This document shows positions 40,219 to 52,292 of a stretch of DNA of 64,000 nt, one piece after another (the first letter of the stretch is position 1; the number at the start of each line of letters is the position of its first letter). The notes under the pieces were generated by a model. The model was not told the origin of the DNA and did no database searches. It was given only the letters and a program-made list of their open reading frames with translations. Made by a program: the position numbers and the translations under genes. The DNA is from Sphingomonas quercus (lineage in GTDB: Bacteria > Pseudomonadota > Alphaproteobacteria > Sphingomonadales > Sphingomonadaceae): positions 372,001 through 436,000 of the forward strand of contig NZ_JAHKRT010000002.1 of the NCBI RefSeq assembly GCF_018863195.1, written 5' to 3'.

Positions 40219-41718
40219 ATGGGGATTCGGCGCTTCCGTCTTGCGACGCTTCTGCTCGCCTGCGCCACAGGCGTCGGCGAGGCGGCGGTGGTCGTCAATC
40301 CGATCCCGCCGATCCAGCCGGGGCTGAGCGTCGGCATCGAGAAGTTCACCAATGTCCCCGCCTCCCAGCTCAATCTGGCGCGTACCGGCGCGCAAGGGCT
40401 GAAGGCGGTCGACGACGGATCAGGCCGGCTGTTCATTCCGGACAGTCGCGGCGTACTCTACGTCACCACCACCGCCGGCGGCACGCCCACCCCCTATCTC
40501 GACCTGCGCGCCCAGAATATCGGCTTCTCCAACGCCGCCGATCCCACCCAGACCGGGCTGATGAGCGTCGCCTTCCACCCGAATTTCGGCAAAGATCCGC
40601 AGAAGCCGGGCTACAATATCTTCTACACCATCGACACCACCGCTGCCGGCGCCGGCCAGTCGGACTGGCCGTCGGGGGCGTCGCCGGCCAGCCATGACGA
40701 TGTCGTGCGCGAATGGACGGTCGCCGATCCGACGGCGTCGACCGCCCAGATCCTCTCCCAGCGCGAGGTGATGCGCGCCGCCCAGCCGGAGCGCGATCAC
40801 GGGCCGGGCACCATCGCCTTCAACCCGGCCGCCACCGAGGGCAGCGCCGATTATGGCAAGCTCTATATCGGCCTCGGCGACGGCGGCGGCGTCAACGATC
40901 CGCTCAACAACGCCCAGAATCTGCAAACGCCGTTCGGCAAGATCCTGCGCATCGACCCCACCGATCCCGACGGCGCCGGCCCGCTCAGCTATGGGACGCC
41001 GGCCGACAATCCGCTGGTCGGCGATGTCGGCGCGCGCGGCGAGGTATGGGCTTATGGCCTGCGCAACCCCCAGCATTTCAGCTGGGACGAGAGCGGCCGG
41101 ATGATCATCGCCGATATCGGTCAGGAGCAGATCGACGAGGTGAATATCGGCATGGCCGGCGCCAATTATGGCTGGCCGCTGCGCGAGGGCACCTTCGCCC
41201 ACAGCCCCGACAAGGGCGACACCAACATCTATGACAGCCCGGCGAATGGCGGCCTCTACGTCGATCCGATCGGCCAATATGATCACGAGGAAATCCAGCG
41301 CGACGGGCTGTCGCGGCTGGCCAGCATCGGCGGCGCCTTCGTTTATGAGGGCGATCTGGTGCCGGCGCTGGACGGGATGATCCTGCTCAGCGATCTCGTC
41401 TCGGGCCGGCTGTTCTACTTCGATCCGGCCGATGCCATCGGCGGGCCGGCAATGCTGCGCGAGCTGCTGCTGACCATGGACGGGCTCGCCGTCACGCTGC
41501 GCGACCTCGAAGGCTATGGCGGCCAGCGACGGGTCGACCTGCGCCTCGGGGTCGATGCCGATGGCGAGATCTACATGATCACCAAGGGAGACGGCGCCAT
41601 TTATCGGTTCGCGGCGAACGGCGTGCCGGAGCCGGCGACGTGGCTGTCGATGATCCTCGGCCTTGGCCTGGCGGGCGCTGCGCTGCGGCGGCGACAGAGG
41701 CGGGTTCGCCTCGCCTGA
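40219..41718 (+). CDS. PEP-CTERM PQQ-dependent sugar dehydrogenase
   Basis: This 499-residue exported protein has a signal peptide (RLATLLLACATGVGEAA) and a six-bladed glucose/sorbosone dehydrogenase propeller. Blade motifs are GLMSVAFHPNF, RDHGPGTIAFN, LYIGLGDGGGVNDPLNNAQN, GLRNPQHFSWD, IADIGQEQIDEVN and NYGWPLREG, which hold the PQQ/Ca2+ and catalytic residues. A PEP-CTERM signal (PEPATWLSMILGLGLAG then RRR) ends it, so it is probably processed to the cell surface. A TTAACCAC element lies at 40172. The gene separates dnaN from recF. Confidence 0.88.
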   Translation: MGIRRFRLATLLLACATGVGEAAVVVNPIPPIQPGLSVGIEKFTNVPASQLNLARTGAQGLKAVDDGSGRLFIPDSRGVLYVTTTAGGTPTPYLDLRAQNIGFSNAADPTQTGLMSVAFHPNFGKDPQKPGYNIFYTIDTTAAGAGQSDWPSGASPASHDDVVREWTVADPTASTAQILSQREVMRAAQPERDHGPGTIAFNPAATEGSADYGKLYIGLGDGGGVNDPLNNAQNLQTPFGKILRIDPTDPDGAGPLSYGTPADNPLVGDVGARGEVWAYGLRNPQHFSWDESGRMIIADIGQEQIDEVNIGMAGANYGWPLREGTFAHSPDKGDTNIYDSPANGGLYVDPIGQYDHEEIQRDGLSRLASIGGAFVYEGDLVPALDGMILLSDLVSGRLFYFDPADAIGGPAMLRELLLTMDGLAVTLRDLEGYGGQRRVDLRLGVDADGEIYMITKGDGAIYRFAANGVPEPATWLSMILGLGLAGAALRRRQRRVRLA

Positions 41719-41740
41719 TCCTTTGTTCTAGAGGCGGGAG

Positions 41741-45317
<3,577 letters not shown>

Positions 45318-45351
45318 GGGGGGCGCCGGTCGCCGGTGACCGGGGCGCGAC

Positions 45352-46281
45352 ATGTCGCTGGGCATAAGCCTGATCGTTCTGCTCGCCGCGGTGCTGCACG
45401 CGAGCTGGAATGCGCTGCTCCGCGCCGGCGAGGACCGGCTCTGGTCGATCACGGTTATGTGCATCGCCATCGCCCTGGTCTGCGCGGCGCTGGTCCCGTT
45501 CGTCGACGTCCCGGCCGCGGCGAGCTGGGGGTGTGTGGTCACCTCTGCCCTGCTGCATGTCGGCTACAATCTCTTCCTGGTGCGGACCTATCGCAGCGGC
45601 GACCTCGGCCAGACCTATCCCATCTCGCGGGGAAGCTCGCCCCTCCTCGTCACGCTGGGCGCGGCGCTGTTCGTGGGCGAGCTGCCCGATGCGGCCAGCA
45701 TGGCGGGGGTCGCGCTCATATCCGGCGGGATCATATCGCTCGCCTTCCAGGGCCAGCGGCGCGAGCGCGGCATCGGCACCCTCCCTTATGCTCTGGGCAC
45801 CGGCTGCTTCATCGGCGCCTATAGCGTCACCGACGGCATCGGCGTGAGGCTCTCCGGTGCGCCGCTCGGCTATACGCTATGGATGTGCATGCTGTGGGGG
45901 CTGATGGCGCCGCTGGCCTATGCCGTTGCACGCGACTGGCGCTCGCTGGTGCGAGGTCCGCGCGAAACCGCCATGGCGGCGGTCGGCGGGGTCGTCTCGC
46001 TCGTCGCCTATGGTATCGTCATCTTCGCCATGTCGCTCGGTCCGATGGGGCCGGTCTCCGCACTTCGCGAAAGCAGCGTCGTATTCGCTGCGCTGATCGG
46101 ACGGCTGTTCCTGGGCGAGCGGCTGTCCGTCTATCGCATCGGCGCGTGCCTCGTCGTGGTGGCCGGGGCGCTGCTGATCGGTCATGGAGAAGGAGGCCGG
46201 CCGGCCCGCCTATCGCCGGGCGCGGCGACGACCCCTTCGGCAAGGGCGCCGGCGTCTGGCGATGGGGGAAAGTCGTTCTGA
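45352..46281 (+). CDS. EamA family transporter
   Basis: This 309-residue protein with ten predicted helices in two EamA repeats belongs to the drug/metabolite transporter superfamily. VLHASWNALLR, GSSPLLVTLGAALFVGE and SSVVFAALIGRLFLGERLS are repeat signatures. The substrate cannot be told. No good SD precedes the ATG at 45352, and a hairpin (about 45320-45348) lies directly upstream after the gyrB stop, so expression may be partly coupled to gyrB. The last 30 residues are an Ala/Pro-rich tail. Confidence 0.85.
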   Translation: MSLGISLIVLLAAVLHASWNALLRAGEDRLWSITVMCIAIALVCAALVPFVDVPAAASWGCVVTSALLHVGYNLFLVRTYRSGDLGQTYPISRGSSPLLVTLGAALFVGELPDAASMAGVALISGGIISLAFQGQRRERGIGTLPYALGTGCFIGAYSVTDGIGVRLSGAPLGYTLWMCMLWGLMAPLAYAVARDWRSLVRGPRETAMAAVGGVVSLVAYGIVIFAMSLGPMGPVSALRESSVVFAALIGRLFLGERLSVYRIGACLVVVAGALLIGHGEGGRPARLSPGAATTPSARAPASGDGGKSF

Positions 46282-46423
46282 ACGATCGATGTCGGATTTC
46301 TTTACGCCTCCGTGTCGATTCAGCGCGTTCTTAACCTTGATTAGTTCGGGAATCCGGCATTTCGCCGAACATGGCACGGAATATGCTTCATCCTGGCGTC
46401 TGTAGTTGACCGGGGTGGATGAC

Positions 46424-47014
46424 ATGAAGACTTTTGCGATACCAGTTCTTGCGGCGGTTGCCGCAGCGTCGATGCTCGGCGGTACGGCCAGCGCCGCTGC
46501 GCCGACCAAGTGCGACACGACGGGCGTCGCCACGCTCGCCGATCTGTCGGTGACCGGCGGCACGGTGGTCGGCGTGTGCGGGTTCTTCGACAAGAACAAG
46601 GTCGGCGACGCCGACACCATCGATTTCGCGCTCGATCAGCTGGGCCTCGCCTATGACGGCACGTCGCTGTCGCATATCGCCAGCAATTACAGCGCCGCCG
46701 GCACCAGCTTCCTCAGCGACCTCGGCGTGAGCGCGCTCTACGGCGATATCTATGTCGCTTTCCACACCGGCGCCGCGGCACCGTGGGGCAACAGCACCGC
46801 CTTCTTCCACATTGTCGCTGGGCCCGGCGGCGTCACCGCGATCGTGCCGAACACGAACGGTCTGGCCCTGTCCAACGCGACCCTGTTCGACGCCAGCCTG
46901 ACGCCCCCGACGAGGCCGTCGGTGCCTGAGCCTGCGACCTGGGCCATGATGCTGATCGGCTTCGGCATGATCGGTTTCGCGCTGCGCGATCGCCGGACAT
47001 CGCTCGCCGCCTGA
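46424..47014 (+). CDS. PEP-CTERM sorting-domain protein
   Basis: This 196-residue exported protein has a signal peptide (VLAAVAAASMLGGTASAAA) and a beta-rich mature domain (GVCGFFDKNKVGDADTIDF, then YGDIYVAFHTG). It ends in a canonical PEP-CTERM tail, VPEPATWAMMLIGFGMIGFALRDRR split by its helix. The mature fold is typical of small PEP-CTERM surface proteins of unknown role. A TTAACC element lies at 46331. A strong terminator follows at 47022-47047. Confidence 0.85.
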   Translation: MKTFAIPVLAAVAAASMLGGTASAAAPTKCDTTGVATLADLSVTGGTVVGVCGFFDKNKVGDADTIDFALDQLGLAYDGTSLSHIASNYSAAGTSFLSDLGVSALYGDIYVAFHTGAAAPWGNSTAFFHIVAGPGGVTAIVPNTNGLALSNATLFDASLTPPTRPSVPEPATWAMMLIGFGMIGFALRDRRTSLAA

Positions 47015-47021
47015 TCCGGAT

Positions 47022-47047
47022 CGGGGGCCTTCCCGCGGAGGCCCCCG
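47022..47047 (+). terminator. Hairpin terminator after the PEP-CTERM gene
   Basis: CGGGGGCCT (47022-47030) pairs with AGGCCCCCG (47039-47047) around an 8-base loop. No T-tract follows, so termination strength is uncertain. Confidence 0.6.
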
Positions 47048-47169
47048 GCCCTGGGAACCGCATCGCCGCGGCGGAGTTTTCCGCACCGGAGGAGCGGGGC
47101 CGGGCCGAAGCCGTGGACGATGGGTCCATGCGCGTCGACAGCCTCATCCGATGTCCGGAGCAGCTGTTG

Positions 47170-47403
47170 ATGAGCGACCCTTACGATCATTCGCCCGAAG
47201 CGGGCTATCTCTACAATCGTGCCGAACAGGAATTGAACCAGGCCCAGCAGGCCATTCACCCGGCTGCGGTGAAGGCTCATTATCTGCTCGCGGGCTATTA
47301 TCTCGATCGCGTCTATGGCTCGCCGGAGTCGGCTTCCGCCCCGCCGATCGCGTCTTACACCGCCTCCTCGACGGGGAGCGAGACGGCGAGCGGGCTGGAA
47401 TAA
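47170..47403 (+). CDS. Small hypothetical protein, 77 residues
   Basis: This 77-residue protein starts at the ATG at 47170 and contains GYLYNRAEQELNQAQQAIHPAAVKAHYLLAGYYLDRVYG, split by a helix of tetratricopeptide-like spacing, then a Ser/Ala-rich tail. No signal peptide or membrane segment is present. Small proteins of this AQQAxxPxAVxAHYxLA type are frequent in sphingomonads but uncharacterised. Its end overlaps the convergent gene at 47355 by 49 bases. Confidence 0.6.
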   Translation: MSDPYDHSPEAGYLYNRAEQELNQAQQAIHPAAVKAHYLLAGYYLDRVYGSPESASAPPIASYTASSTGSETASGLE

Positions 47404-47618
47404 GGAGCGCCGGGGCCGATCTCGTCGAGCGCTCGCTCGATGCGGGCGATGAGCTGGTCCTTCTCGGCCGCGGAGAGCGGCCCGGACCGGCCCCGGGCCC
47501 ACAGCTCCGCCGCCTCGGGATTCGCCATCCAGCGGACGCGATCAAGGATCGCGGACAGCCTCGTCGAAAACGGCTCCACCTCGCTCAAGTCCCTCTCCCC
47601 GGCTGCGAAGGCCGCCAT
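47355..47618 (-). CDS. Small hypothetical protein, 87 residues
   Basis: This 87-residue acidic helical protein (LSAILDRVRWMANPEAAELWARGRS early, DQLIARIERALDEIG later) has no recognised domain. GC-rich codon use and helix periodicity favour a real gene over an antisense artefact, but it overlaps the opposite gene by 49 bases, so one of the two ends may be misplaced. Confidence 0.5.
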   Translation of the reverse strand: MAAFAAGERDLSEVEPFSTRLSAILDRVRWMANPEAAELWARGRSGPLSAAEKDQLIARIERALDEIGPGAPYSSPLAVSLPVEEAV

Positions 47619-47673
47619 CTTTAGGCGGGCGAACCTTGATCCTTGCTGTCCGGGATTGCAGCGCGGGGCCGGC

Positions 47674-48216
47674 TCAGGCGGGCGGCGCGGGGCGGGCGTC
47701 GCGTGCCGCCTGCGCGCGGCGATTGGCCTGCGAGACGCTGCCGACCTGGCGGCCGGGGATATGGGATTTGCCCCGCCGGTTCGGGCGCGGTCTCGGGTCG
47801 GGCGCGGGCGCGGGCGAGGGGGAGGGTGCCGGCCGCAGCCATTGCTCGCCCGTCTTGCGCAACGCCAGCGCCCGGCGGGCGCCGTCGCCGATCACCGCCC
47901 GCGCCGTCATCCGGGCGAGGCGGCTGGCCTCGGCGTTCACCCGCTTCAAAGCCTGGGCGAACAGCTGCCGGCGCCGGCCGGGATGATCGGCGAGGCCCGG
48001 AAAGCTGCCGCCACGCGGTTCGGCCTTGCCGCGAATCTCGCGCATCTTGTGGTGGAGGAGCGTACGCTCGCGGTCGCGCAGCGCGCGCAGCCGCCGGCGC
48101 AGCTCGTGGAGCGCGTCGAGGCCATGCTCGTAAATGGCCGGATGGTGGGTGGTGCGGACCAGCTGCTGCTCGTCATGGCTGAGCAGCCGCGCTTCGGTCC
48201 TGCGGGATGCGGACAT
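47674..48216 (-). CDS. Basic hypothetical protein, 180 residues
   Basis: The protein has an Arg-rich N-terminal 110 residues (RLLSHDEQQLVRTTHHPAIYE; RRRLRALRDRERTLLHHKMREIRGKAEPRGG) and a proline-rich, basic C-terminal 70. The N-terminal part reads like a conserved sphingomonad protein with a coiled-coil tendency; the tail is low complexity and could be disordered. No function is known. No signal peptide. Confidence 0.65.
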   Translation of the reverse strand: MSASRRTEARLLSHDEQQLVRTTHHPAIYEHGLDALHELRRRLRALRDRERTLLHHKMREIRGKAEPRGGSFPGLADHPGRRRQLFAQALKRVNAEASRLARMTARAVIGDGARRALALRKTGEQWLRPAPSPSPAPAPDPRPRPNRRGKSHIPGRQVGSVSQANRRAQAARDARPAPPA

Positions 48217-48303
48217 GGTCGGTCTCCTACCCGGCTTGGCGGCAGGATAGCGAATGATCTGCGTCCCTATCTTCTTGAATTAGCGCCAGTTCGGCGCAAA
48301 TCG

Positions 48304-48834
48304 TCAGGCCAGCGGATAGCGTGCGACCACCTCATAGGCGGCACCATCGGTGCCGAGATGGCTTTCGTACAGGCAGAAATCCTCGGCGTCGAAAGGGCCG
48401 ATCGTGGCACCGGCGCTCGCCACGAAGCCGCCGATATCGCCGGCGTGGGCGCCGAATCGGGCGAGCGTGACATGCGGCAGATAGGCCCGCCCCTCCGGCT
48501 CCAGCCCGACCCGGACCAGCGCCTGGTCGATCTTGTTGTGAAGCTGGGTGAGCGCCGCCTGCGGTCGCGCGCCGATCCACAGGCTGTCGATGCGGCCGCG
48601 CCGATCGAACTGGCCGATGCCCTCCAGCGTCACGGCGATCGGCGCGTGATGGACGGTGCCGAGAGCGGCGGCGGCATCCTCGGCGCGGTGACGATCGAGC
48701 TCGCCGATGAAGCGCAAGGTCAAATGGAGCTGCGCGTCCGACTGCCAGCGCGCGCCGATGATCCCGCCCATCAGCGCGAGAAGCCGGGCGCGAATCGGCC
48801 GCGGCGGCTGGATGGCGACGAACAGGCGATGCAT
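48304..48834 (-). CDS. thpR: RNA 2',3'-cyclic phosphodiesterase
   Basis: This 176-residue 2H phosphoesterase opens 2',3'-cyclic phosphates at RNA ends. The two HxTx motifs are HLTLRF (near residue 41) and HVTLAR (near residue 128), at the usual spacing. The N-terminus HRLFVAIQPP is typical. The ATG at 48834 is decided by this; the frame continues upstream through non-coding sequence. It runs toward the basic hypothetical gene and away from the Bax-inhibitor gene. Confidence 0.9.
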   Translation of the reverse strand: MHRLFVAIQPPRPIRARLLALMGGIIGARWQSDAQLHLTLRFIGELDRHRAEDAAAALGTVHHAPIAVTLEGIGQFDRRGRIDSLWIGARPQAALTQLHNKIDQALVRVGLEPEGRAYLPHVTLARFGAHAGDIGGFVASAGATIGPFDAEDFCLYESHLGTDGAAYEVVARYPLA

Positions 48835-49068
48835 GGCGGACGTGGTCCCTTCGGGTCTGTTCGGGAATGCGCGGGAGGCGCGCACTCCCGAACGCGATTC
48901 GCAGCCTACCGCCTTTCCGGACAGTGGCCAGCCCACCGCCGGTGAGGCGGGATTGTTACGCTTTGTTTCCGGCGGATATATGCATTGGGCCACCGGCTTG
49001 AATTAAGACCCCCTATGTCCGATATTGGCGGTACCGGCGCTGTCGCCGGGGAAGGAGTTTTTTCGACG

Positions 49069-49797
49069 ATGGCTAACTGGTCTGACCCCCGCACGACGTC
49101 CGCCGTGCCGCGCTCCGCGGGCTCCGCCCGCGAGGCCGCGTTTGACGCGGGGCTGCGGTCGTACATGCTGTCGATCTACAACTATATGGCTTCGGGCGTG
49201 CTGCTCACCGGCATCGTCGCGCTGCTCTTCGCCAGTTCGGGCTATGCCCAGCAGGTGATGGTGACGCCGCTGCGCTGGGTGATCATCCTCGCGCCGCTGG
49301 CGTTCGTGATGGTGCTGAGCTTCGGCATCCAGCGTTTGCAGGAATCGACCGCCAAGCTGCTGTTCTGGCTGTTCGCGGTGGCGATGGGCCTCAGCCTGTC
49401 GACGCTGTTCCTGGTCTATACCGGCCAGTCGATCGCGACGACCTTCTTCGCGACGGCGGCGGCGTTCGGCGGCCTCAGCCTGTGGGGCTACACCACCAAG
49501 CGTGATCTGTCGGGCTTCGGCACCTTCCTGATCATGGGCGTGGTCGGCCTGCTCATCGCCAGCCTGATCAACCTCTTCCTGCAGTCGTCCGCGCTGCAGA
49601 TGATGGTGAGCTTCCTGGGCGTGCTGCTCTTCGCGGGGCTGACCGCCTATGACACGCAGAAGCTGAAGAGCCTCTATTTCCAGGTCGCCGGCACCAGCTT
49701 TATGGGCAAGTCGGTGATCATGGGCGCGCTGACGCTCTATCTCGACTTCGTGAACATGTTCACCTTCCTCCTCCAGTTCATGGGCGACCGCCGCTAA
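49069..49797 (+). CDS. Bax inhibitor-1/YccA family membrane protein
   Basis: This 242-residue protein with seven hydrophobic helices matches the BI-1/YccA (TMBIM) family: LRSYMLSIYNYMASGVLL at the N-terminus, AYDTQKLKSLYFQV and ALTLYLDFVNMFTFLLQFMG at the end. Members leak or exchange Ca2+/H+ or modulate FtsH. The start at 49069 follows GAAGGAG by 11 bases, somewhat long. A possible promoter (TTGTTA, 18-base spacer, TATATG) lies about 90 bases upstream. Confidence 0.92.
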   Translation: MANWSDPRTTSAVPRSAGSAREAAFDAGLRSYMLSIYNYMASGVLLTGIVALLFASSGYAQQVMVTPLRWVIILAPLAFVMVLSFGIQRLQESTAKLLFWLFAVAMGLSLSTLFLVYTGQSIATTFFATAAAFGGLSLWGYTTKRDLSGFGTFLIMGVVGLLIASLINLFLQSSALQMMVSFLGVLLFAGLTAYDTQKLKSLYFQVAGTSFMGKSVIMGALTLYLDFVNMFTFLLQFMGDRR

Positions 49798-49823
49798 GCG
49801 GCTTTCCCCGGACGGGACAAGGC

Positions 49824-49849
49824 GGCCCGGCGGAGCGATCCGCCGGGCC
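49824..49849 (+). terminator. Intrinsic terminator after the Bax inhibitor-1 gene
   Basis: GGCCCGGCGGA (49824-49834) pairs with TCCGCCGGGCC (49839-49849) around GCGA, followed by TTTTCTTTC. It also separates the gene from the convergent GNAT gene. Confidence 0.85.
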
Positions 49850-49860
49850 TTTTCTTTCGG

Positions 49861-50367
49861 CTAGATCGCCGCCTGCATGAACACCACGTCCACCCAGCGG
49901 CCGAACTTGAAGCCGGCCTCGTCGAGCCGGCCCGCGTCGGTGAAGCCGAAGCGCCGGTGAAGCGCGATCGAGCCCAGATTGGCGCTGTCGCCGATCACCG
50001 CGATCATCCGGCGGAAGCCCGCCGCCCGCGCCGCCGGGATCAGCGCGGCCATCAGCGCCGCGCCGACGCCCGCGCCCATCGCGCCCGGCGCGACATAGAC
50101 CGAATCCTCGCAGGCATAGCGATAGGCGGCGCGGTCGCGGAACTGGGCAGCATAGGCATAGCCGATCACCGCCCCGTCCGCGTCCGTCGCCACCAGCCAG
50201 GGCCAGCCGCGCGCCGCGACCGCCGCGAAGCGCCCGCCCATCCCGGCAGCGTCCGGGGGCACCTCCTCGAAAGTGCCGGTGCCGTGCAGCACATGATGAG
50301 CGTAGATGGCGGCGATCGCTGCGACATCGTCGGCCGTCGCCGCCCGGATGGTGGCCGCCTCCGTCAC
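49861..50367 (-). CDS. GNAT N-acetyltransferase, phosphinothricin-acetyltransferase-like
   Basis: This 168-residue GNAT protein resembles the Pat/MddA group that acetylates phosphinothricin or methionine analogues. IRAATADDVAAIAAIYAHHV opens the fold, and GYAYAAQFRDRAAY and VAPGAMGAGVGAALM (acetyl-CoA loop) follow. The start is a GTG at 50367 overlapping the stop of the upstream GST gene (GTGA), so translation is coupled to it. Substrate unproven. Confidence 0.85.
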   Translation of the reverse strand: MTEAATIRAATADDVAAIAAIYAHHVLHGTGTFEEVPPDAAGMGGRFAAVAARGWPWLVATDADGAVIGYAYAAQFRDRAAYRYACEDSVYVAPGAMGAGVGAALMAALIPAARAAGFRRMIAVIGDSANLGSIALHRRFGFTDAGRLDEAGFKFGRWVDVVFMQAAI

Positions 50368-50996
50368 CTGGCCGGCATCGCGGCATCGTCCAGCGCCGCC
50401 GCGCGCAGCGCCGCCGGGCGATCCTTCACCCGGTCATGAAAGGCGTGGAAGGCCGGCCGGTCCTCGATCGACTTGAAGGCGAGGCCGAAGCCGAGATGGC
50501 TGCCGATATAGAGATCGGCGGCGGTGAAGCGGTCGCCTGCCAGCCAGCCGCCGCGGCCATTCGCCTCGGACACGGCCTGATCCAGCGTCTCCATCACCTG
50601 CGCGAAGCTGCCATAGCCCATCATCCGCTCCCGCTCGGCCGGCACGGTAATACCGAGGGCGTGGTTGCTGACCGCCGCCTCGACCGGGCCGGCGCCGAAG
50701 AACAGCCAGCGATAATAGGCGCCACGCTCCGCCGAGCCGGGCGCGGGCGCCAGCCCGGCTTCGGGAAAGGCGTCGGCGAGATAGGCGCAGATCGCGGCGC
50801 ATTCGGTGACGACGGCGTCGCCATGGCGGATCGCCGGCACCTTGCCCATCGGGTTGACCGCCAGATATTCGGGCGACTTCATCGTCGTGCCATAATCGAG
50901 CAGCACCGTGTCATAGGGCTGTCCGGTCTCCTCCAGCATCCAGCGGATCATGCGTCCGCGCGACATGGGGTTGGTGTAGAATGTCAGTCCGGCCAT
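50364..50996 (-). CDS. Glutathione S-transferase
   Basis: This 210-residue cytosolic GST has a thioredoxin-fold N-domain (TFYTNPMSRGRMIRWMLEETG), where the catalytic Ser/Tyr position is filled by the NPMSRG region. The C-domain carries FTAADLYIGSHLGFG, the usual hydrophobic staple. Substrate unknown. It is the first gene of a two-gene operon with the GNAT gene. A second GST is encoded at 56224. Confidence 0.9.
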   Translation of the reverse strand: MAGLTFYTNPMSRGRMIRWMLEETGQPYDTVLLDYGTTMKSPEYLAVNPMGKVPAIRHGDAVVTECAAICAYLADAFPEAGLAPAPGSAERGAYYRWLFFGAGPVEAAVSNHALGITVPAERERMMGYGSFAQVMETLDQAVSEANGRGGWLAGDRFTAADLYIGSHLGFGLAFKSIEDRPAFHAFHDRVKDRPAALRAAALDDAAMPAR

Positions 50997-51050
50997 CGTC
51001 CCTCTCCCTCATCCGACTCGACGGGAACGGATTAGGAACAAATTCCCCGG

Positions 51051-51863
51051 TCAGGCAAGCCGCTGATTGAAGAAGGCGATGGTGCGATCCCAGGCGAGGC
51101 GCGCGGCAGCGGCGTCATAGCCGGACGCCTCCGCGTCGTCGAAGGCGGCGGCGACGCCCGGGTAGAAATAGGCCGTCACTTCCTTGCCGGCGCGTTGCAG
51201 CGCCTTCACCCACGCCTCGCCGGATCTGTTGGCGCGCGCATCCAGCCCGGCGAGATGCAGCATCATCGGTGCCGAAACCCTGGTGGCCTCCGCGGCACTG
51301 GGCGCCGGGCCGTAATAGGCGACCCCGCCGCGCAGCGTCCGGCCGGCGACCACGGCGACGCGGCTGGCCATGGTGCCGCCCCATGAAAAGCCCATCACCC
51401 CGATCGCGCCGGAGGTACGCCTTTCGCGCGTCAGCCAGCGCATCACGCCGACCACATCGAGGGCGGCGCCGGCCGGATCAAGCGTGGCGGCAAGCGCGCG
51501 CGCCTGACCCTCGTCGGCCGGAGTCCCGCCCGCCGGCGACAGCAGATCGGGCGCGAAGGCCGCGAAGCCTTCCAGCGCCAGCCGCCGCGCCACGTCGCGG
51601 ATCGACGGCGTCAGTCCGCGGTCGTCATGGATGACGATCACGCCCGGCCGGCGATCGCCGCCGAATTTCTGCTGCACGAAATAGCCGCGCGTCTCGCGGC
51701 TGCCGGGCTCGGAGGCGGTGACATATTGCGCGTCGAGCCGATCATCCTCCTCGGGCACGATCAGGGCTGCGGCATGGGCGGGGGCCAGGGCGCCGAGCAG
51801 TTCGGCCGCGACGGCGCCGCCCGCCAGTCGGGTAAGACCGGCGATGAAGGCGCGACGGCGCAT
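51051..51863 (-). CDS. Dienelactone-hydrolase-like protein with altered active site
   Basis: This 270-residue protein starts with a twin-arginine-like signal (MRRRAFIAGLTRLAGGA) and has the alpha/beta-hydrolase fold of COG0412. Active-site positions differ from the family. The nucleophile motif GFCxGG reads GFSWGG (Ser160), the Glu of HENRG is Asp80 (HDDRG), and the catalytic His of YPGxxHAF is lost (YPGVAAAF, 235-242). The acid Asp near 209 is kept. It may therefore be a binding protein or use another chemistry. A GTG at 51878 is an alternative start. Confidence 0.85.
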   Translation of the reverse strand: MRRRAFIAGLTRLAGGAVAAELLGALAPAHAAALIVPEEDDRLDAQYVTASEPGSRETRGYFVQQKFGGDRRPGVIVIHDDRGLTPSIRDVARRLALEGFAAFAPDLLSPAGGTPADEGQARALAATLDPAGAALDVVGVMRWLTRERRTSGAIGVMGFSWGGTMASRVAVVAGRTLRGGVAYYGPAPSAAEATRVSAPMMLHLAGLDARANRSGEAWVKALQRAGKEVTAYFYPGVAAAFDDAEASGYDAAAARLAWDRTIAFFNQRLA

Positions 51864-51979
51864 GTCGGACTCGGTCACAGACAGTCTCCCCCCCCAACGC
51901 CACATGAGAGCGGCGCGAGGATAGCGCCGCCGCCGGTGGCGACAAGCGCCCCGCCCGTCGTATCGGCCATAAAACGACG

Positions 51980-52005
51980 GAAACCCGCCATTAATGCCAT
52001 CCGTT
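51980..52005 (+). promoter_or_regulatory. EcfG-like promoter candidate
   Basis: GAAAC (51980-51984), 17 bases and CGTT (52002-52005) differ by one base from GGAAC-N16/17-CGTT. The predicted start near 52012 gives a leader of about 40 bases to the small Gln-rich gene. Confidence 0.35.
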
Positions 52006-52054
52006 GAAGATTTGCTTTCCGAAGCAGGAGGGCGAATCCGCAAGGAGAAAGAGG

Positions 52055-52231
52055 ATGACCGAGCAGAAGCAAGGCGGCGGCAGCGCCAGCCAGGACCGGC
52101 AGGACGCCGGCCGCCAGCAGCAGCAGGGCCAGCAGAATCTGAACCGCCAGCAGAACCAGCAGCGCAGCGGTCAGCAGCAGCCGCAGAGCGGCCGCGACCA
52201 GCTTCGCGATCGCGACCAGCAGGAGCGCTGA
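52055..52231 (+). CDS. Small Gln-rich disordered protein
   Basis: This 58-residue protein, almost a third Gln, has the composition of a hydrophilin-like disordered protein (MTEQKQGGGSASQDRQDAG, then repeated QQ runs). AAGGAG sits 7 bases upstream of the ATG at 52055. Proteins of this kind are often stress-induced, which fits the EcfG-like site at 51980. No partner gene is implied by its neighbours. Confidence 0.6.
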   Translation: MTEQKQGGGSASQDRQDAGRQQQQGQQNLNRQQNQQRSGQQQPQSGRDQLRDRDQQER

Positions 52232-52263
52232 CCCGGCACGCGAGGGGTGGAAGCTCTCGCATC

Positions 52264-52292
52264 AGGGCGTCCCGGCCAGGCCGGGGCGCCCT
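52264..52292 (+). terminator. Terminator after the small Gln-rich gene
   Basis: AGGGCG and CCCGGCC on the left arm (52264-52277) pair with GGCCGGG and CGCCCT on the right (52279-52292), a long stem with one internal T-G wobble and an A loop. No strong T-tract follows. Confidence 0.6.

Noticed and set aside
45320-45348. Terminator between gyrB and the EamA gene
   Set aside because: The hairpin has internal mismatches and no T-tract, and it abuts the EamA start codon, so it was kept only as a comment on that gene.
47440-48945. 501-residue plus-strand frame over thpR and hypothetical genes
   Set aside because: thpR on the minus strand has both HxTx motifs, and the plus frame has neither motif nor SD.
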